Both the position numbers and the translations under genes were made by a program. From Phyllobacterium bourgognense (GTDB lineage Bacteria; Pseudomonadota; Alphaproteobacteria; Rhizobiales; Rhizobiaceae): a DNA stretch of 64,000 nt. The notes under the pieces were generated by a model. That model did not search any database. It was not told the origin of the DNA and was given only the letters and a program-made list of their open reading frames with translations. The stretch covers positions 50,679-114,678 of the forward strand of contig NZ_QPJM01000017.1 in NCBI RefSeq assembly GCF_003337575.1. Reading direction: 5' to 3'. Each line of letters starts with the position of its first letter. The stretch's first letter is position 1. Below are positions 10,080-19,384 of this stretch, piece after piece.

Positions 10080-10517
10080 TTAGGTCAAAGGCGTCCAGCT
10101 GCCGTCCTCGTTCCGGCAAGCAGTACCGCGTGCTGATTGCGGTGTACCGTCGATGCGCACCGTGTGCGTGTATTGGCGGCAATTTTGGGAGCCGACCTGA
10201 TAAGGCTGCGCCGCAACCACTTCGCCAGTGCGGCTGCCGCTGCTGTTTTTCCATTCGACAGTCTTGCCGGCAGGCGAATATTCCAGTGCCTGATATTCGG
10301 CTTGCAGGGCCCGCTTGCGATCCGATGCGTCCAGAGATGGGTTGTTTCCGATCAAACCATTGCCGAGCGCTGCGAGAACCCCCGTTGTAGCCGATTTCGA
10401 GCCACCCGTCAGTTTGCTCAGCGTACTTCCGCTATTGTTCTTGGGCGCCGACGTCGTGGAACATCCAGCTAAAACAACGAGGGCAAGCAGGGAAATGACT
10501 ATATGGAATTTCATCAT
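10080..10517 (-). CDS. Surface-antigen-like outer membrane lipoprotein (RT0821/Lpp0805 type)
   Basis: This 145-residue protein has a lipoprotein signal with lipobox VVLAGC (acylated Cys about residue 19). The mature part contains an alanine/glycine stretch and then LDASDRKRALQAEYQALEYS and a C-terminal beta domain (QNCRQYTHTVRIDG, TACRNEDGSW), the pattern of the 17-kDa surface antigen family common in alphaproteobacteria. Two conserved cysteines could form a disulfide. Function is structural or unknown. It follows feuQ on the same strand with a 70-base gap. The second ATG at 10514 is an equally good start. Confidence 0.8.
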   Translation of the reverse strand: MMKFHIVISLLALVVLAGCSTTSAPKNNSGSTLSKLTGGSKSATTGVLAALGNGLIGNNPSLDASDRKRALQAEYQALEYSPAGKTVEWKNSSGSRTGEVVAAQPYQVGSQNCRQYTHTVRIDGTPQSARGTACRNEDGSWTPLT

Positions 10518-10587
10518 CGGTCCGTTTAAGGGTATCCTGTATACTGGTCTTTTATGGCCTGATTAGCCGCTCGCTTGCAAGCTCGAT

Positions 10588-11973
10588 TCAGGCAGCCGCC
10601 ACCGGAAGTGTCAGCCGTGCCGCCAAACCACCCAGATCGGAGCTCCGCTCCAGCCGCAGCGTACCGCCATATTCCCGGACCGTGTCGTTCACGATCGACA
10701 GACCGAGACCTGTCCCCGGCTTGCTCTCATCCAGTCGTTTGCCGCGCGTCAGCGCGTCCTTGATCTGCCTTGGCGCAAGACCATCCCCATCATCTTCGAC
10801 GCTGATTTCAAGTCCGCTATCCACCTTCGCGAGTGTAAGCCTGATAATGCTGCGACCCCATTTTCCCGCATTTTCCAGAAGGTTGCCGACAACTTCTTCG
10901 AGGTCTTCCTGCTCACCGGCGAAAATCGCATCATCCATGTAGTTGTTGAACTGAACATCCATCGATGGATTGAGCTTCATGGTGACGCGCACCAGTCGGG
11001 TGAGAATCGGGGTGACCGGCGCGCGAAACACCACGCTGTCGCGCTGCGCGGCGATGCGCGCGCGCTGGAGATAGTGCTGCACCTGAACCTGCATCGCCTC
11101 GCTCTGTTCGGCGATAATTCGCCCTTCGCTCCCGCCGATCGTCCGGCTTTCATTTACCAGCACGGAGAGCGGCGTTTTGAGCGAATGCGCCAGATTGCCG
11201 ACCTGAGTGCGCGATCGCTCCATGATGCGGCGATTATTATCGATCAGCGCGTTCATTTCGCGTGCGAGCGGCGCGATCTCGTCGGGCAGACGTTCATCCA
11301 GCCGCGAAACCTTGCCTTCCCGGATATCGGCGAGGGAACGGCGAACACGATCGAGCGGTCGCAGACCGAACAGGATCACGGCCGCGTTGATCAGCGTGCC
11401 GCCAAGAGCAAATATACCAAGGTAAAAATAAAGCGTGTTACGGAAATGGGCAATTTCGCCTTCAACCTCGCTCAGATTTCCCATAACCCTGAACCGGGCA
11501 ACTCGGTTTTCCGCATCGAGGACAACTTCGGTTTCGACGACGGAAAGCTGCTGGCCGTTGGGACCTGGTTCGATATAAGAGCGTTGAAACGAGGTATCGA
11601 AGGGAACATTGAGTGTCGAGGGCGAGTCTATCTCCCTGTCACCCAGCGAGACAGATTTGAGCGAACCCTTCAGATTGTCGGCCACCGGTTCGACCGACCA
11701 GTACCAGCCGGAAAGCGGGCTCGAATAGCGAACCTCCCCCGGGTCCGGACGACCGGCAAGCGTGCCGTCATTGACGCTGACCGAAGCGATCACGCTGAAA
11801 AGATGGGCCGAAAGCAGCTGCTTGAAGCTCTGGAGGCGCGATTCGCCATAGATCGTCGAAATGATCGTAGCGATGGCAACGAAGGAGATGATGGTCCAAA
11901 GCGTCGAGAGCATGATGACGCGCAGGGACAGGGAACGCAGGCTGGGAAGATAGCTTGTCAGCGGGATTGTCAC
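10588..11973 (-). CDS. feuQ: Sensor histidine kinase FeuQ
   Basis: This 461-residue inner membrane kinase has TM1 at about 18-42, a periplasmic sensor domain of about 140 residues, TM2 at about 180-203, a HAMP-like linker (LRPLDRVRRSLADIREG), the phosphoacceptor box NLAHSLKTPLS with His near 263 and an ATPase domain with NLLENAGKWG, EDDGDG and GTGLGLSIV. This PhoQ-like architecture and the feuN-feuP-feuQ order match the Sinorhizobium meliloti system that controls ndvA and cyclic glucan export. A Bru-RS-like palindromic repeat separates it from feuP, which may affect co-transcription or mRNA stability. Confidence 0.88.
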   Translation of the reverse strand: MTIPLTSYLPSLRSLSLRVIMLSTLWTIISFVAIATIISTIYGESRLQSFKQLLSAHLFSVIASVSVNDGTLAGRPDPGEVRYSSPLSGWYWSVEPVADNLKGSLKSVSLGDREIDSPSTLNVPFDTSFQRSYIEPGPNGQQLSVVETEVVLDAENRVARFRVMGNLSEVEGEIAHFRNTLYFYLGIFALGGTLINAAVILFGLRPLDRVRRSLADIREGKVSRLDERLPDEIAPLAREMNALIDNNRRIMERSRTQVGNLAHSLKTPLSVLVNESRTIGGSEGRIIAEQSEAMQVQVQHYLQRARIAAQRDSVVFRAPVTPILTRLVRVTMKLNPSMDVQFNNYMDDAIFAGEQEDLEEVVGNLLENAGKWGRSIIRLTLAKVDSGLEISVEDDGDGLAPRQIKDALTRGKRLDESKPGTGLGLSIVNDTVREYGGTLRLERSSDLGGLAARLTLPVAAA

Positions 11974-12029
11974 ACGTCCTGCCCTATCGTTGAGCTGTTT
12001 GGCGGGCCCTAGAGCCGTTCGGAAAGTCG

Positions 12030-12132
12030 CTGCGGTGAGGCAGATGACGAGGTTTTCGAGAACCGGAGCGCAGCGTACTTGAAGTACGTGAGCACCGGAA
12101 GCACAGAAAAGCGCGTCAGATGACCTCCGCAG
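12030..12132. repeat. Bru-RS/RIME-like palindromic element, copy 1 (feuP-feuQ gap)
   Basis: This 103-bp element begins CTGCGG and ends CCGCAG, with inverted ends (GCAGATGACG versus CGTCAGATGACC) and a core reading TTTTCGAGAACCGGAGCG, CGTAC...GTACGTGAGCACCGGA and GCAGAAAAGCG. The same core occurs at six other intergenic sites in this window. It can fold into a long hairpin. Confidence 0.85.
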
Positions 12133-12150
12133 TAGAGTTTCAAACGGGCT

Positions 12151-12822
12151 CTACGACTTACTGTCCTGCGATTTGATCCTGTATCCCATCCCGCGGATCG
12201 TCTCGATGAGATCCATACCCATTTTCTTGCGCAAGCGGCCAACAAAAACTTCGATCGTATTGGAATCCCGATCAAAATCCTGATCGTACAAGTGCTCGAC
12301 CAGCTCGGTTCGGGAAACCACCTCGTCCATGTGATGCATGAGATAGGACAATAGCCGGAACTCGTGCGAAGTGAGTTTCAGTGCAGTACCATTGACCGTC
12401 GCCTTGGAGGTCTTGGTGTCGAGCCGTAATGGGCCGCAGGTAATCTCCGACGAAGCATGACCCGCAGCGCGCCGGATAAGGGCCCGCAGACGCGCCAAAA
12501 CTTCCTCGATATGGAATGGCTTGGCGACATAGTCGTCGGCACCCGCATCGATACCGGCGACCTTGTCGCTCCAGCGGTCACGAGCGGTGAGCAGCAACAC
12601 GGGCATAACGCGCCCGTCCCGGCGCCATTTTTCAAGGATGGTCAGTCCATCCATTTGCGGCAGGCCTATATCGAGGACCACGGCGTCATAGGGTTCCGTG
12701 TCACCAAGAAAGTGGCCCTCCTCGCCGTCGGAAGCCTTGTCGACCACATAACCAGCATCGGTCAAAGCATCGACGAGCTGGCGATTAAGATCACGGTCAT
12801 CTTCGACGACGAGTATTCTCAT
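12151..12822 (-). CDS. feuP: Response regulator FeuP (OmpR/PhoP type)
   Basis: A 223-residue regulator with a receiver domain (MRILVVEDDRDLN, phosphoacceptor Asp51 in VVLDIGLPQMDG, conserved Thr/Lys in LLLTARDRW and VAKPFHIEEV) and a winged-helix DNA-binding domain (LTSHEFRLLSYLM, DSNTIEVFVGRLRKK). The start at 12822 is preceded by AAGGGA; the frame extends 24 codons upstream but those residues overlap feuN and are not family-like. It is the partner of FeuQ and, by analogy with S. meliloti, activates genes for osmoadaptation and cyclic beta-glucan export. Confidence 0.92.
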   Translation of the reverse strand: MRILVVEDDRDLNRQLVDALTDAGYVVDKASDGEEGHFLGDTEPYDAVVLDIGLPQMDGLTILEKWRRDGRVMPVLLLTARDRWSDKVAGIDAGADDYVAKPFHIEEVLARLRALIRRAAGHASSEITCGPLRLDTKTSKATVNGTALKLTSHEFRLLSYLMHHMDEVVSRTELVEHLYDQDFDRDSNTIEVFVGRLRKKMGMDLIETIRGMGYRIKSQDSKS

Positions 12823-12847
12823 GCAGGATTTCCCTTGCCGGCGCGGA

Positions 12848-13102
12848 TCAGTTTGCTGGTACAGCGACTTCCACACGGCGCGGACGTTCGCCATCCTTGC
12901 CGGGGATCAGAACCACCACGACGCAGACTTCCTTGCCGTTCTGCACAACCGAGGTGGCCCGCGCAAGTGTACCGCCTTGCGAATCGGCCACCCGTTGCCC
13001 CACAGAGGAGCAATCTGCAGCAAAGGCAGTGCCGGCGTTGAGGACGCCAGCGACCGAGATCAGGCCCACAAGGGGCAGGGAGATAAAGAGGTGTTTCATC
13101 AT
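12848..13102 (-). CDS. feuN: Small periplasmic protein, probable FeuN regulator
   Basis: An 84-residue protein with a clear signal peptide (MMKHLFISLPLVGLISVAG, cleavage near TAFAAD) and a 55-residue mature part with two cysteines and a basic/valine-rich end. It lies 25 bases upstream of feuP on the same strand. In S. meliloti an 83-residue periplasmic protein at the same position, FeuN, restrains FeuQ. Size, export signal and position match; the sequence match itself I judge only by context. Confidence 0.7.
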   Translation of the reverse strand: MMKHLFISLPLVGLISVAGVLNAGTAFAADCSSVGQRVADSQGGTLARATSVVQNGKEVCVVVVLIPGKDGERPRRVEVAVPAN

Positions 13103-13192
13103 GGCGTCATTATTATCGGTTGCTGTCTGAACGATGCATGAACGTTTGGTAATGTGACTGTCAGGATTGCCACAAGTTCACGCCTTTTAACA

Positions 13193-13411
13193 TCATATTT
13201 CTTTACGTGTTATGAGCGTTGTAGCGCTGACGCGGCCAAAAAGTGCAACAATCCCACTCAGCGCGGTCACAAACTGCACAATCGTATCGGTAAATGCTCC
13301 CTGGTCGATGCCATCGGTGGAGATGTGAAAGAAGCTTGAACAGGAAAGCAGGATCGTCACGATCGATGCCCAGACGGTCTTCGATAGATACCACGCTTTT
13401 TCAGTGCTCAT
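13193..13411 (-). CDS. Small membrane protein at the end of the GTA cluster, possible holin
   Basis: This 72-residue protein starts at ATG 13411, where AAAGGA lies 8 bases upstream; an upstream ATG adds six residues. It has two hydrophobic segments (ASIVTILLSCSSFF and FVTALSGIVALFGRV) separated by a short acidic loop and ends in a basic tail, a holin-like layout. It is the last same-strand gene after the gp15-like gene, separated from it by a repeat element. A holin role for particle release is an inference from size, topology and place. Confidence 0.6.
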   Translation of the reverse strand: MSTEKAWYLSKTVWASIVTILLSCSSFFHISTDGIDQGAFTDTIVQFVTALSGIVALFGRVSATTLITRKEI

Positions 13412-13455
13412 TGTAAATTCCTTTTTCAAATGGGGTGAACGAGGGTCCGTTAGTA

Positions 13456-13545
13456 TTCATGTCAGGGCGAGGCGAAAGTGATGGTTTTCGAGCACCGGAG
13501 CGCAGAAAAACGCCATTTGCAGACCGCCATGGCGTGAATCTCAAC
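13456..13545. repeat. Bru-RS/RIME-like element, copy 2 (shortened)
   Basis: This copy has the same ends and core (GGTTTTCGAGCACCGGAGCGCAGAAAAACGCC split by a deletion) but lacks the inner CGTAC...GTACGTGAGCACCGGA portion, so it is about 90 bp. It lies between the GTA gp15 gene and the holin-like gene. Confidence 0.75.
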
Positions 13546-13558
13546 AGACCCTGGAAAA

Positions 13559-16500
13559 TCAATTGACCTGCAATTTACGGCGGGCAGCGCGCCCCGGCCC
13601 GACCATGGCCGATATCATCGCAACGCTGAAGTCGATTTCGGCCGTCAGGATGCCAAGATCCGATTGTCGTTGGGAGACACTGTACGTCCAGTTTGGTCCT
13701 TCCACATCAACGGATCGAACCAGCTTTTCATCCTTTCTTATTTCAACATGGTAAGCCTCACGCTCTTCGCCGAGCGGGATATCTGGCGCGAGCCAACTGT
13801 CTGCATCAATCCGTCCACGCCTTATCCAACTGATGTGGACGTCACCATTCGACTCGGTCCGCGACCGGATTTGCACGGGTTCGAGCGGCTGCAGAGCGCG
13901 CAACCCGCCCGTCCGTTGAACGGTACTGAAGAACTGATCGGTGAAATCCTCTCCGGAAGCGCCAATGCGCCAGGAAAGTTCGAGACTTGTCTCCTCCGAT
14001 TTCAATCCAGCCGGGCCCACCGCATCAGTCATCAAGATGAATGGTGTACCCGCAGGTCTTGGCTGCATGGCCTCGCGCTCGGTACCGCACTGTCCGCGCA
14101 ACAGCCCGCTCAATCGCCACACATCACTGTGTATTTCCTCTGCGTTGATAAACTGCAGCACCTCCCAATTGCCGTCGGAAGTCGCCACCAGTGCAGAGTT
14201 TGCGCCGCTGAATATCTGCGACAACGAAGTTGAACTCAGTTCACCGTGGTAGAGCTGCACGTCGAGCACCCGTCCGTTCAGCAACCGGCCACTCGCTCCA
14301 CCCGCCAGCGGCGCAATGAGCTCCCCCATTACCGCTGGGCTGGCAATCGCAGTTCGTTGCTTGAAATCAACTGCCTCGGGTGAAGCGTAAACGCTCGTCC
14401 CGCCCCAGGGATCAGCAAAAGCCGCGATGCGAAACTGGTCCGAGGGCTTTTCCACGCCCGGCCACATCGGCAGGTCCAGAAGTTCGAAATATGGCCTCCC
14501 GCGAACCGCAGATTTCCCGCCCTCGGCATGGGCCGGCAGCGTGCCTCGAACGGGATAGCGGACATGTTGCGGCAAGGCCCTGGCCTCGACCCGGCGTGTT
14601 GCCCCATCTTCGATGGAGGTCACGACGAAATCCGGCGCCGAGGTGTTGCTGGCAACTCTCACCCGATCGCCCGGCTTCAGGGCAGCCTGCTTCCAGGGGA
14701 CTTCAAACGATGCGGTTCGCCGCGCGGCCCGGCATGTCTGCAACGCCTCCTCAGCCAGCGATTTCGCCTGTGCCGTATCGATCATGCCCGGGAGTCCGAT
14801 GTTTTCCGTGCCTTTGCCGTCAAGTCGCTCGGCAAAACTCATCGCTGCCTGGTAGTCCAGCATCGGGTCGCGATAGGCTATTTCGATGCGCGCAGGCTGA
14901 TCCGTGAGTTCCTGAATCCGCCAGATGACCGGTCCGCCCTCCTCCTGTTCCACAAACTCATCGATGAGCGGCGCCGTGGAATCCATCTGCGCCGTGCTCC
15001 GGAAAATCAGGCTGTTGCCGCTCTCGAAACTATCGACGCCGTAAAGGGCAAGCAGGGGTTCGACAGCGGCTCGAGCACTCGTCGGTTCTTCGATGACGTA
15101 GCCGCTGACGAAACCATCCGCACGGCTGGTATCAATATTGGCTATACCGAAATCGCCTAGGATCGCAGCCAGCAACTCATCAAGAGCGGCACCTGAAACC
15201 CGCCCGTTGAGCCAGTGTCCGGTCGTCCAGTTGTCTCCATCCGACCAGAGCGACCTGTTCAGCGGAAATTCCGGATAGGGCCGCGTATCCCAGGCCCATA
15301 CATACAGGCGATCCGGATCAAGCATGGCGGCGGTGTTACCACTGTTCCAGTAATTGAAATGCGCGCGCAGGAAGCGGTTTTGCGCAAGATCGCTGCGACC
15401 ATGATCGGAAAAATAGGGATATGCGCCCTCGGACGATTTCATGTCCGGAAAGACATTCGGTTGATTGGGGCCCTTGTCGGCAGCCGGGCACCCTAATTCC
15501 GTTAACCACAATGGCTTTCCCTGCGGTTGCCACGCTGTCGGCACCACGCTTTCGACACCTCCCTGCCGATTGTAATGTTTGTTTTTCCACCAGGAGGTGA
15601 GATCCTTGTAGCGATAGACCCAAGGCCTCCCCAACCCATCTGTGATGGGCGTGCGCGTTCGCAGTGCTCGATCATCAGCCGATTTATAGTACCAGTCGAA
15701 CCCCTCTCCCGAGGCTATCTGGCCTTGCAAGCCGCTCAGATCATAGGGCGAGGTAAACCCGTCCGGATTTGGAACACTATAGTCCTCGTCGCGCCAATCG
15801 CTCAGCGGCATGTAATTGTCGATGCCGACTGCGTTGATCGCCGGATGCGCCCACAGCGGATCGAGATGGAAAAATACGTCGCCCGATCCGTCTTGCGGAT
15901 GGTGGCCAAAATATTCCGTCCAGTCGGCGCCATAGGTTAGTTTGCAATCTTTGCCGAGAATGCCGCGCACTTCACCGGCCAGATCACAGAGGGCGTTGAC
16001 GAAGGGAAAGCTGTTGGACTGGTCCCTGACCATCGTGAGGCCGCACAGTTCGGAACCGACCATGAAGGCCTCTACCCCTCCCGCACATACGGCCAGGTGC
16101 GCCAGATGCAGCACCAGCCTGCGATAGCCCCAGTCGCCCTTGTTTCCTCGATAGCTAACTAGGTCGTTTTTGATCCGGAAATCGCTGGCTCTCACGTTGC
16201 CAAGAAACGTTTTGATCTGGGCGGCGGCCACTTCGGACTTGTTGGGGCTGCCCGGTTGGTAGGGCGCAGGGTGACACGTGATACGCCCGCGCCATGGATA
16301 AGCACCTTGCCGTGGTCCTCCATATGGATCCGGCAAATTATTGTCGGCGCGAATGTCCATCATCACAAAAGGGTATAGCGTGACATTTAGCTTCCGCGCC
16401 TTGGCATCGCGAATAGCATCGATAACGCTTTGATCGGAAGGCGTCCCGCCATAGGCCGCACCGCTCCCGGCGCGCGAAATGAGATGAGCCTGCGGCCGCG

Positions 16501-17401
16501 AGACCCCGCCTGCCCTCCACGTACTGCTTTCCTTGTATCCGGACTTGTCCATGACGCCGGGCTTGATTGCGCAGTTCGCTGCGCGCAAATCCGCGCCGAA
16601 CCAGGGCACCACAATGGCGACATGCTTCAGCGAAGGACAAAGGTGCTGGAGTTCATCCATTGAGGCCTGCCAATCGGTAGTGGCACGCAGGCAATTGCGG
16701 TTCAGGCTCTTTGTCTTACCCTTGGACGGCTCACTGGTAACCAGTTGTGGGGAAAGTCCAAACTCCGTTGCACCTGGAACCAGAGCCACGGCCTTCAGGT
16801 TACTTGCGACGCTTCCCACTGCTCGCACAACCTCGAACTGGAACTGCGGAATACGATTGCCATAATCGTCCAGCGGGAAGCGATCGAACACGACATACGC
16901 CGTGTTGCGATAGGCCGGTGCGTTGCCTTGCCCCTGTTTCGCTTCGATCAGCGGGTCAACCGGCTGATCGCTTGCTCCCCCATAAACACGAATCGTGCAG
17001 CGGGTTTGGTCGAGCTCCTTTCCATCGGCCCAGACACGGCGGATCATGCTGATCGGCCCTTCCGCGACGGCAATCGCAAAATTGGCAAAGTAAGTATATT
17101 CGCTAACTTTCTGTCCGCCTTTGCCACCCTGACGCGAGGTGGTTTTCGTTTCTTCGAAGCGCGTTGCCCAGATAAGCGTGCCGCCCAACCGGACCGCACC
17201 ATAAACGCGTGGCAGTGCCGCGCCCTCCTCGGCGGACATCGGCCGCATCGAGGACATGCGCGGACCTTCTATAGTCTGCCCAAAAAGTGCTTGATCGATG
17301 AGATAACCGCCAACCGACGCAACGGCCGAGGCAATCGCTGCAGTTACTGTTCCCGAGGTGGTAAGAGCACCAACTGCGGCAGTGAGAACAAGTGTCGCCA
17401 T
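13559..17401 (-). CDS. GTA gp15-like tail-tip megatron protein with TIM-barrel domain
   Basis: At 1,280 residues this is the largest gene of the cluster and has the expected size and place of RcGTA gp15, the baseplate/host-recognition protein. The N-terminus is alanine/glycine-rich and hydrophobic (ATLVLTAAVGALTTSG); residues about 230-760 carry glycosidase-like TIM-barrel features such as WLTELGCPAADKG and NAVGIDNYMPLSDW, and the C-terminal third has beta-rich tail-hub segments (VRVASNTSAP, LSGLLRGQCGTE). It probably binds the recipient cell and forms the tail tip. It follows the peptidase gene after 35 bases. Confidence 0.9.
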   Translation of the reverse strand: MATLVLTAAVGALTTSGTVTAAIASAVASVGGYLIDQALFGQTIEGPRMSSMRPMSAEEGAALPRVYGAVRLGGTLIWATRFEETKTTSRQGGKGGQKVSEYTYFANFAIAVAEGPISMIRRVWADGKELDQTRCTIRVYGGASDQPVDPLIEAKQGQGNAPAYRNTAYVVFDRFPLDDYGNRIPQFQFEVVRAVGSVASNLKAVALVPGATEFGLSPQLVTSEPSKGKTKSLNRNCLRATTDWQASMDELQHLCPSLKHVAIVVPWFGADLRAANCAIKPGVMDKSGYKESSTWRAGGVSRPQAHLISRAGSGAAYGGTPSDQSVIDAIRDAKARKLNVTLYPFVMMDIRADNNLPDPYGGPRQGAYPWRGRITCHPAPYQPGSPNKSEVAAAQIKTFLGNVRASDFRIKNDLVSYRGNKGDWGYRRLVLHLAHLAVCAGGVEAFMVGSELCGLTMVRDQSNSFPFVNALCDLAGEVRGILGKDCKLTYGADWTEYFGHHPQDGSGDVFFHLDPLWAHPAINAVGIDNYMPLSDWRDEDYSVPNPDGFTSPYDLSGLQGQIASGEGFDWYYKSADDRALRTRTPITDGLGRPWVYRYKDLTSWWKNKHYNRQGGVESVVPTAWQPQGKPLWLTELGCPAADKGPNQPNVFPDMKSSEGAYPYFSDHGRSDLAQNRFLRAHFNYWNSGNTAAMLDPDRLYVWAWDTRPYPEFPLNRSLWSDGDNWTTGHWLNGRVSGAALDELLAAILGDFGIANIDTSRADGFVSGYVIEEPTSARAAVEPLLALYGVDSFESGNSLIFRSTAQMDSTAPLIDEFVEQEEGGPVIWRIQELTDQPARIEIAYRDPMLDYQAAMSFAERLDGKGTENIGLPGMIDTAQAKSLAEEALQTCRAARRTASFEVPWKQAALKPGDRVRVASNTSAPDFVVTSIEDGATRRVEARALPQHVRYPVRGTLPAHAEGGKSAVRGRPYFELLDLPMWPGVEKPSDQFRIAAFADPWGGTSVYASPEAVDFKQRTAIASPAVMGELIAPLAGGASGRLLNGRVLDVQLYHGELSSTSLSQIFSGANSALVATSDGNWEVLQFINAEEIHSDVWRLSGLLRGQCGTEREAMQPRPAGTPFILMTDAVGPAGLKSEETSLELSWRIGASGEDFTDQFFSTVQRTGGLRALQPLEPVQIRSRTESNGDVHISWIRRGRIDADSWLAPDIPLGEEREAYHVEIRKDEKLVRSVDVEGPNWTYSVSQRQSDLGILTAEIDFSVAMISAMVGPGRAARRKLQVN

Positions 17402-17436
17402 GCAATTGAATTCTTTCTGAAATTACTGAATTGACT

Positions 17437-17874
17437 CTAGATTTGACTACGATCCGGAAATGCGAACACGCCAGCGATCCGCTTGCGCCATTGCGGGACG
17501 AGAGCCGAGTCCATAACGCTGTGGCCCTCATAGGCGTGAATGAAACGCCCATGATCTGCAAGAATGCCGAGATGTTTGGCAGCCACACCGTCGCGCCAGC
17601 GGAACACCAGCAAATCGCCGGGTCCGGCCCCGATAACCGGCTTTTCGATCATGTGCAGGCGCGCCGCATCGAGCAGCGGATCGGCTGTACCTGTCTCTGC
17701 CCAATCCATGGAATACGCGGGAACCGATTGCGGTTCCTGCCCGTAGAGTGCGCGCCAGATGCCGCGCACCAGTCCGAGGCAGTCGCAACCAACCTCGCAT
17801 CTCGATCCGCCGTGCCGGTAGGGCGTACCAATCCACTGGCGGGCTTCGAACAAAACTTCCTCTGCTATGCTCAT
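17437..17874 (-). CDS. GTA gp14-like NlpC/P60 cell-wall peptidase
   Basis: A 145-residue NlpC/P60-type cysteine peptidase expected at the tail tip to cut peptidoglycan during entry. The catalytic cysteine is in VGCDCLGLVRG (about residue 32) and the histidine in AAKHLGILADHG. RYRHGG-type sequence (PYRHGGSRCEVGC) precedes the cysteine, giving an unusual cluster of three cysteines. It overlaps the gp13-like gene by 4 bases (ATGA), consistent with coordinated expression. Confidence 0.93.
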   Translation of the reverse strand: MSIAEEVLFEARQWIGTPYRHGGSRCEVGCDCLGLVRGIWRALYGQEPQSVPAYSMDWAETGTADPLLDAARLHMIEKPVIGAGPGDLLVFRWRDGVAAKHLGILADHGRFIHAYEGHSVMDSALVPQWRKRIAGVFAFPDRSQI

Positions 17875-18749
17875 GGCACCAGTGGCTTTCCATCGAAATT
17901 GCCCTTGCCATCGGCATAATTATAGGCGGCGTCGTTGCCGGGCAGATGCGGAAACCCGCGAAAATTGACGCTATTGGCAAACTTCGCCTTGCATTGCGCG
18001 AAGCTCTTGTCACAGCCCGGCAACAGGGAGAACTGATCCCCGACCTTGATATCGGGTATCTGTGCGTCGCGCAGGCTGAGCCGAATGGCGTTGCCATACG
18101 GCGCCTGATTGAGAACAACATTCGTACGCCCGGCACTGGTCCCGGATGTCCAGGTCAGCGTACCATTGTCGAACCAGTCGGCGCTTGGAGGTTGAAGCCC
18201 CGAAACAACGATCTGCCGATCCGATATGATCGTCGTGACGGTCCCGGCTTGATTTCCGCCCGCATAGCAACAGCGGTTATCGCCGAGCTGGGCATCGCAG
18301 TGGCGTGTCATCCGCCGGCCGCTGACCTTGTCGAGATCGACCGAGCTGCTTTTCGTTTCGGCCACGAACTTGCCGCCTGAACGCGTAATCGCGCCGATGC
18401 GCGCGCTGCGCAGGAGAATGAGTTGATCCGGCGACACCCAATTGACGAGCCAGGTTTCCACTGTTGCCGCGTCGAATGCCCCCCGCTCGATATCACTGTC
18501 ACTGATGCTGGCTGACGAAAGGGCGCCTTCGATCTCGGCGCTGTCTACCCCAAGCCCCAGCGAGTTGGTTGCTTCGCTGGCACTGAGGCCCGTTTGCGGC
18601 TCGCAAGCGATCCCGCTGACAAGCAATGTCCGATCATGGTCCGTGAAGCCGTATACCACACCGTCCTTTCGCCGGATGATCCAACAGAAACAATGTGTTG
18701 TGACTTCACCTGCAAGATGTGATTCAAGAGCAGGAGGAATTGCCGTCAT
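17871..18749 (-). CDS. GTA gp13-like tail hub protein (DUF2163)
   Basis: A 292-residue protein of the DUF2163 family, the hub at the distal end of the tail. The N-terminus has the family pattern (THCFCWIIRRKDGVVYGFTD) and the C-terminal half has conserved cysteines (DNRCCYAGG and CDKSFAQCKAKF); in RcGTA the hub binds an iron-sulfur cluster through conserved cysteines, and these are good candidates. It overlaps both neighbours by 4 bases. Confidence 0.92.
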   Translation of the reverse strand: MTAIPPALESHLAGEVTTHCFCWIIRRKDGVVYGFTDHDRTLLVSGIACEPQTGLSASEATNSLGLGVDSAEIEGALSSASISDSDIERGAFDAATVETWLVNWVSPDQLILLRSARIGAITRSGGKFVAETKSSSVDLDKVSGRRMTRHCDAQLGDNRCCYAGGNQAGTVTTIISDRQIVVSGLQPPSADWFDNGTLTWTSGTSAGRTNVVLNQAPYGNAIRLSLRDAQIPDIKVGDQFSLLPGCDKSFAQCKAKFANSVNFRGFPHLPGNDAAYNYADGKGNFDGKPLVP

Positions 18750-19375
18750 GCCTTTACCTCGATGATTGGGATGGTGGGGATCTCGCCCGCCTTGAACGAT
18801 TTTATGCTGATCGTCAGCCGGTCCGTGTCGAACCGCGCCGGTACATCGAAGCCGAATCCCGCCGTCACTGTTGCGCCCGCGGGCGGTATTTTACCTGGCT
18901 GGAAGATAACCTTCCCGGTGATCAGCTCGACAACGAAGTCCAAAGCCTCCGTCTTTTCGACACCGTTCACAGCGGCGCGCACACTGCCTCCCAGTGCCTT
19001 GGTGATCGGCCGCACATAATCGCCGTAGCGCTTTACCAGCTGGAAAGCAGCATTGGTCCCGTCGCCATTTCCAAGGAACTGGTCGCCCGGCGCAACCATC
19101 TTTCCGGACCGGCACGACAGATGATCGAACGGATCGCGAAAACGGAAGGCATGGAGCGAACCTCTCCGGGCCTCGAAGAACGTCATGACATCGTCGAGGT
19201 CGGCAAGCGATCGCAACCCTGTCCCCGCATCATAATGATGCCGCGACTGCGCCCAGCGCGAATTGCGCTGTTCGAAGCCGGACGTCAGCGGGACGATCTC
19301 GTTGCGCCACTCCGGCCCGCCGGTCGCGCCGAAGGAAACGCCAGTTGGAAACCGGACATCGTGAAAAGCCGTCAT
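18746..19375 (-). CDS. GTA gp12-like distal tail protein (DUF2460)
   Basis: A 209-residue DUF2460 protein, which in RcGTA forms the distal tail ring joining the tube to the hub. Typical features are the N-terminal FHDVRFPTGVSFGATGGPEW and the central FFEARRGSLHAFRFRDPFDH. Length and position (between tape measure and hub) are as expected. Its stop overlaps the gp13-like start by 4 bases. Confidence 0.93.
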   Translation of the reverse strand: MTAFHDVRFPTGVSFGATGGPEWRNEIVPLTSGFEQRNSRWAQSRHHYDAGTGLRSLADLDDVMTFFEARRGSLHAFRFRDPFDHLSCRSGKMVAPGDQFLGNGDGTNAAFQLVKRYGDYVRPITKALGGSVRAAVNGVEKTEALDFVVELITGKVIFQPGKIPPAGATVTAGFGFDVPARFDTDRLTISIKSFKAGEIPTIPIIEVKA

Positions 19376-19384
19376 GATTGTTTC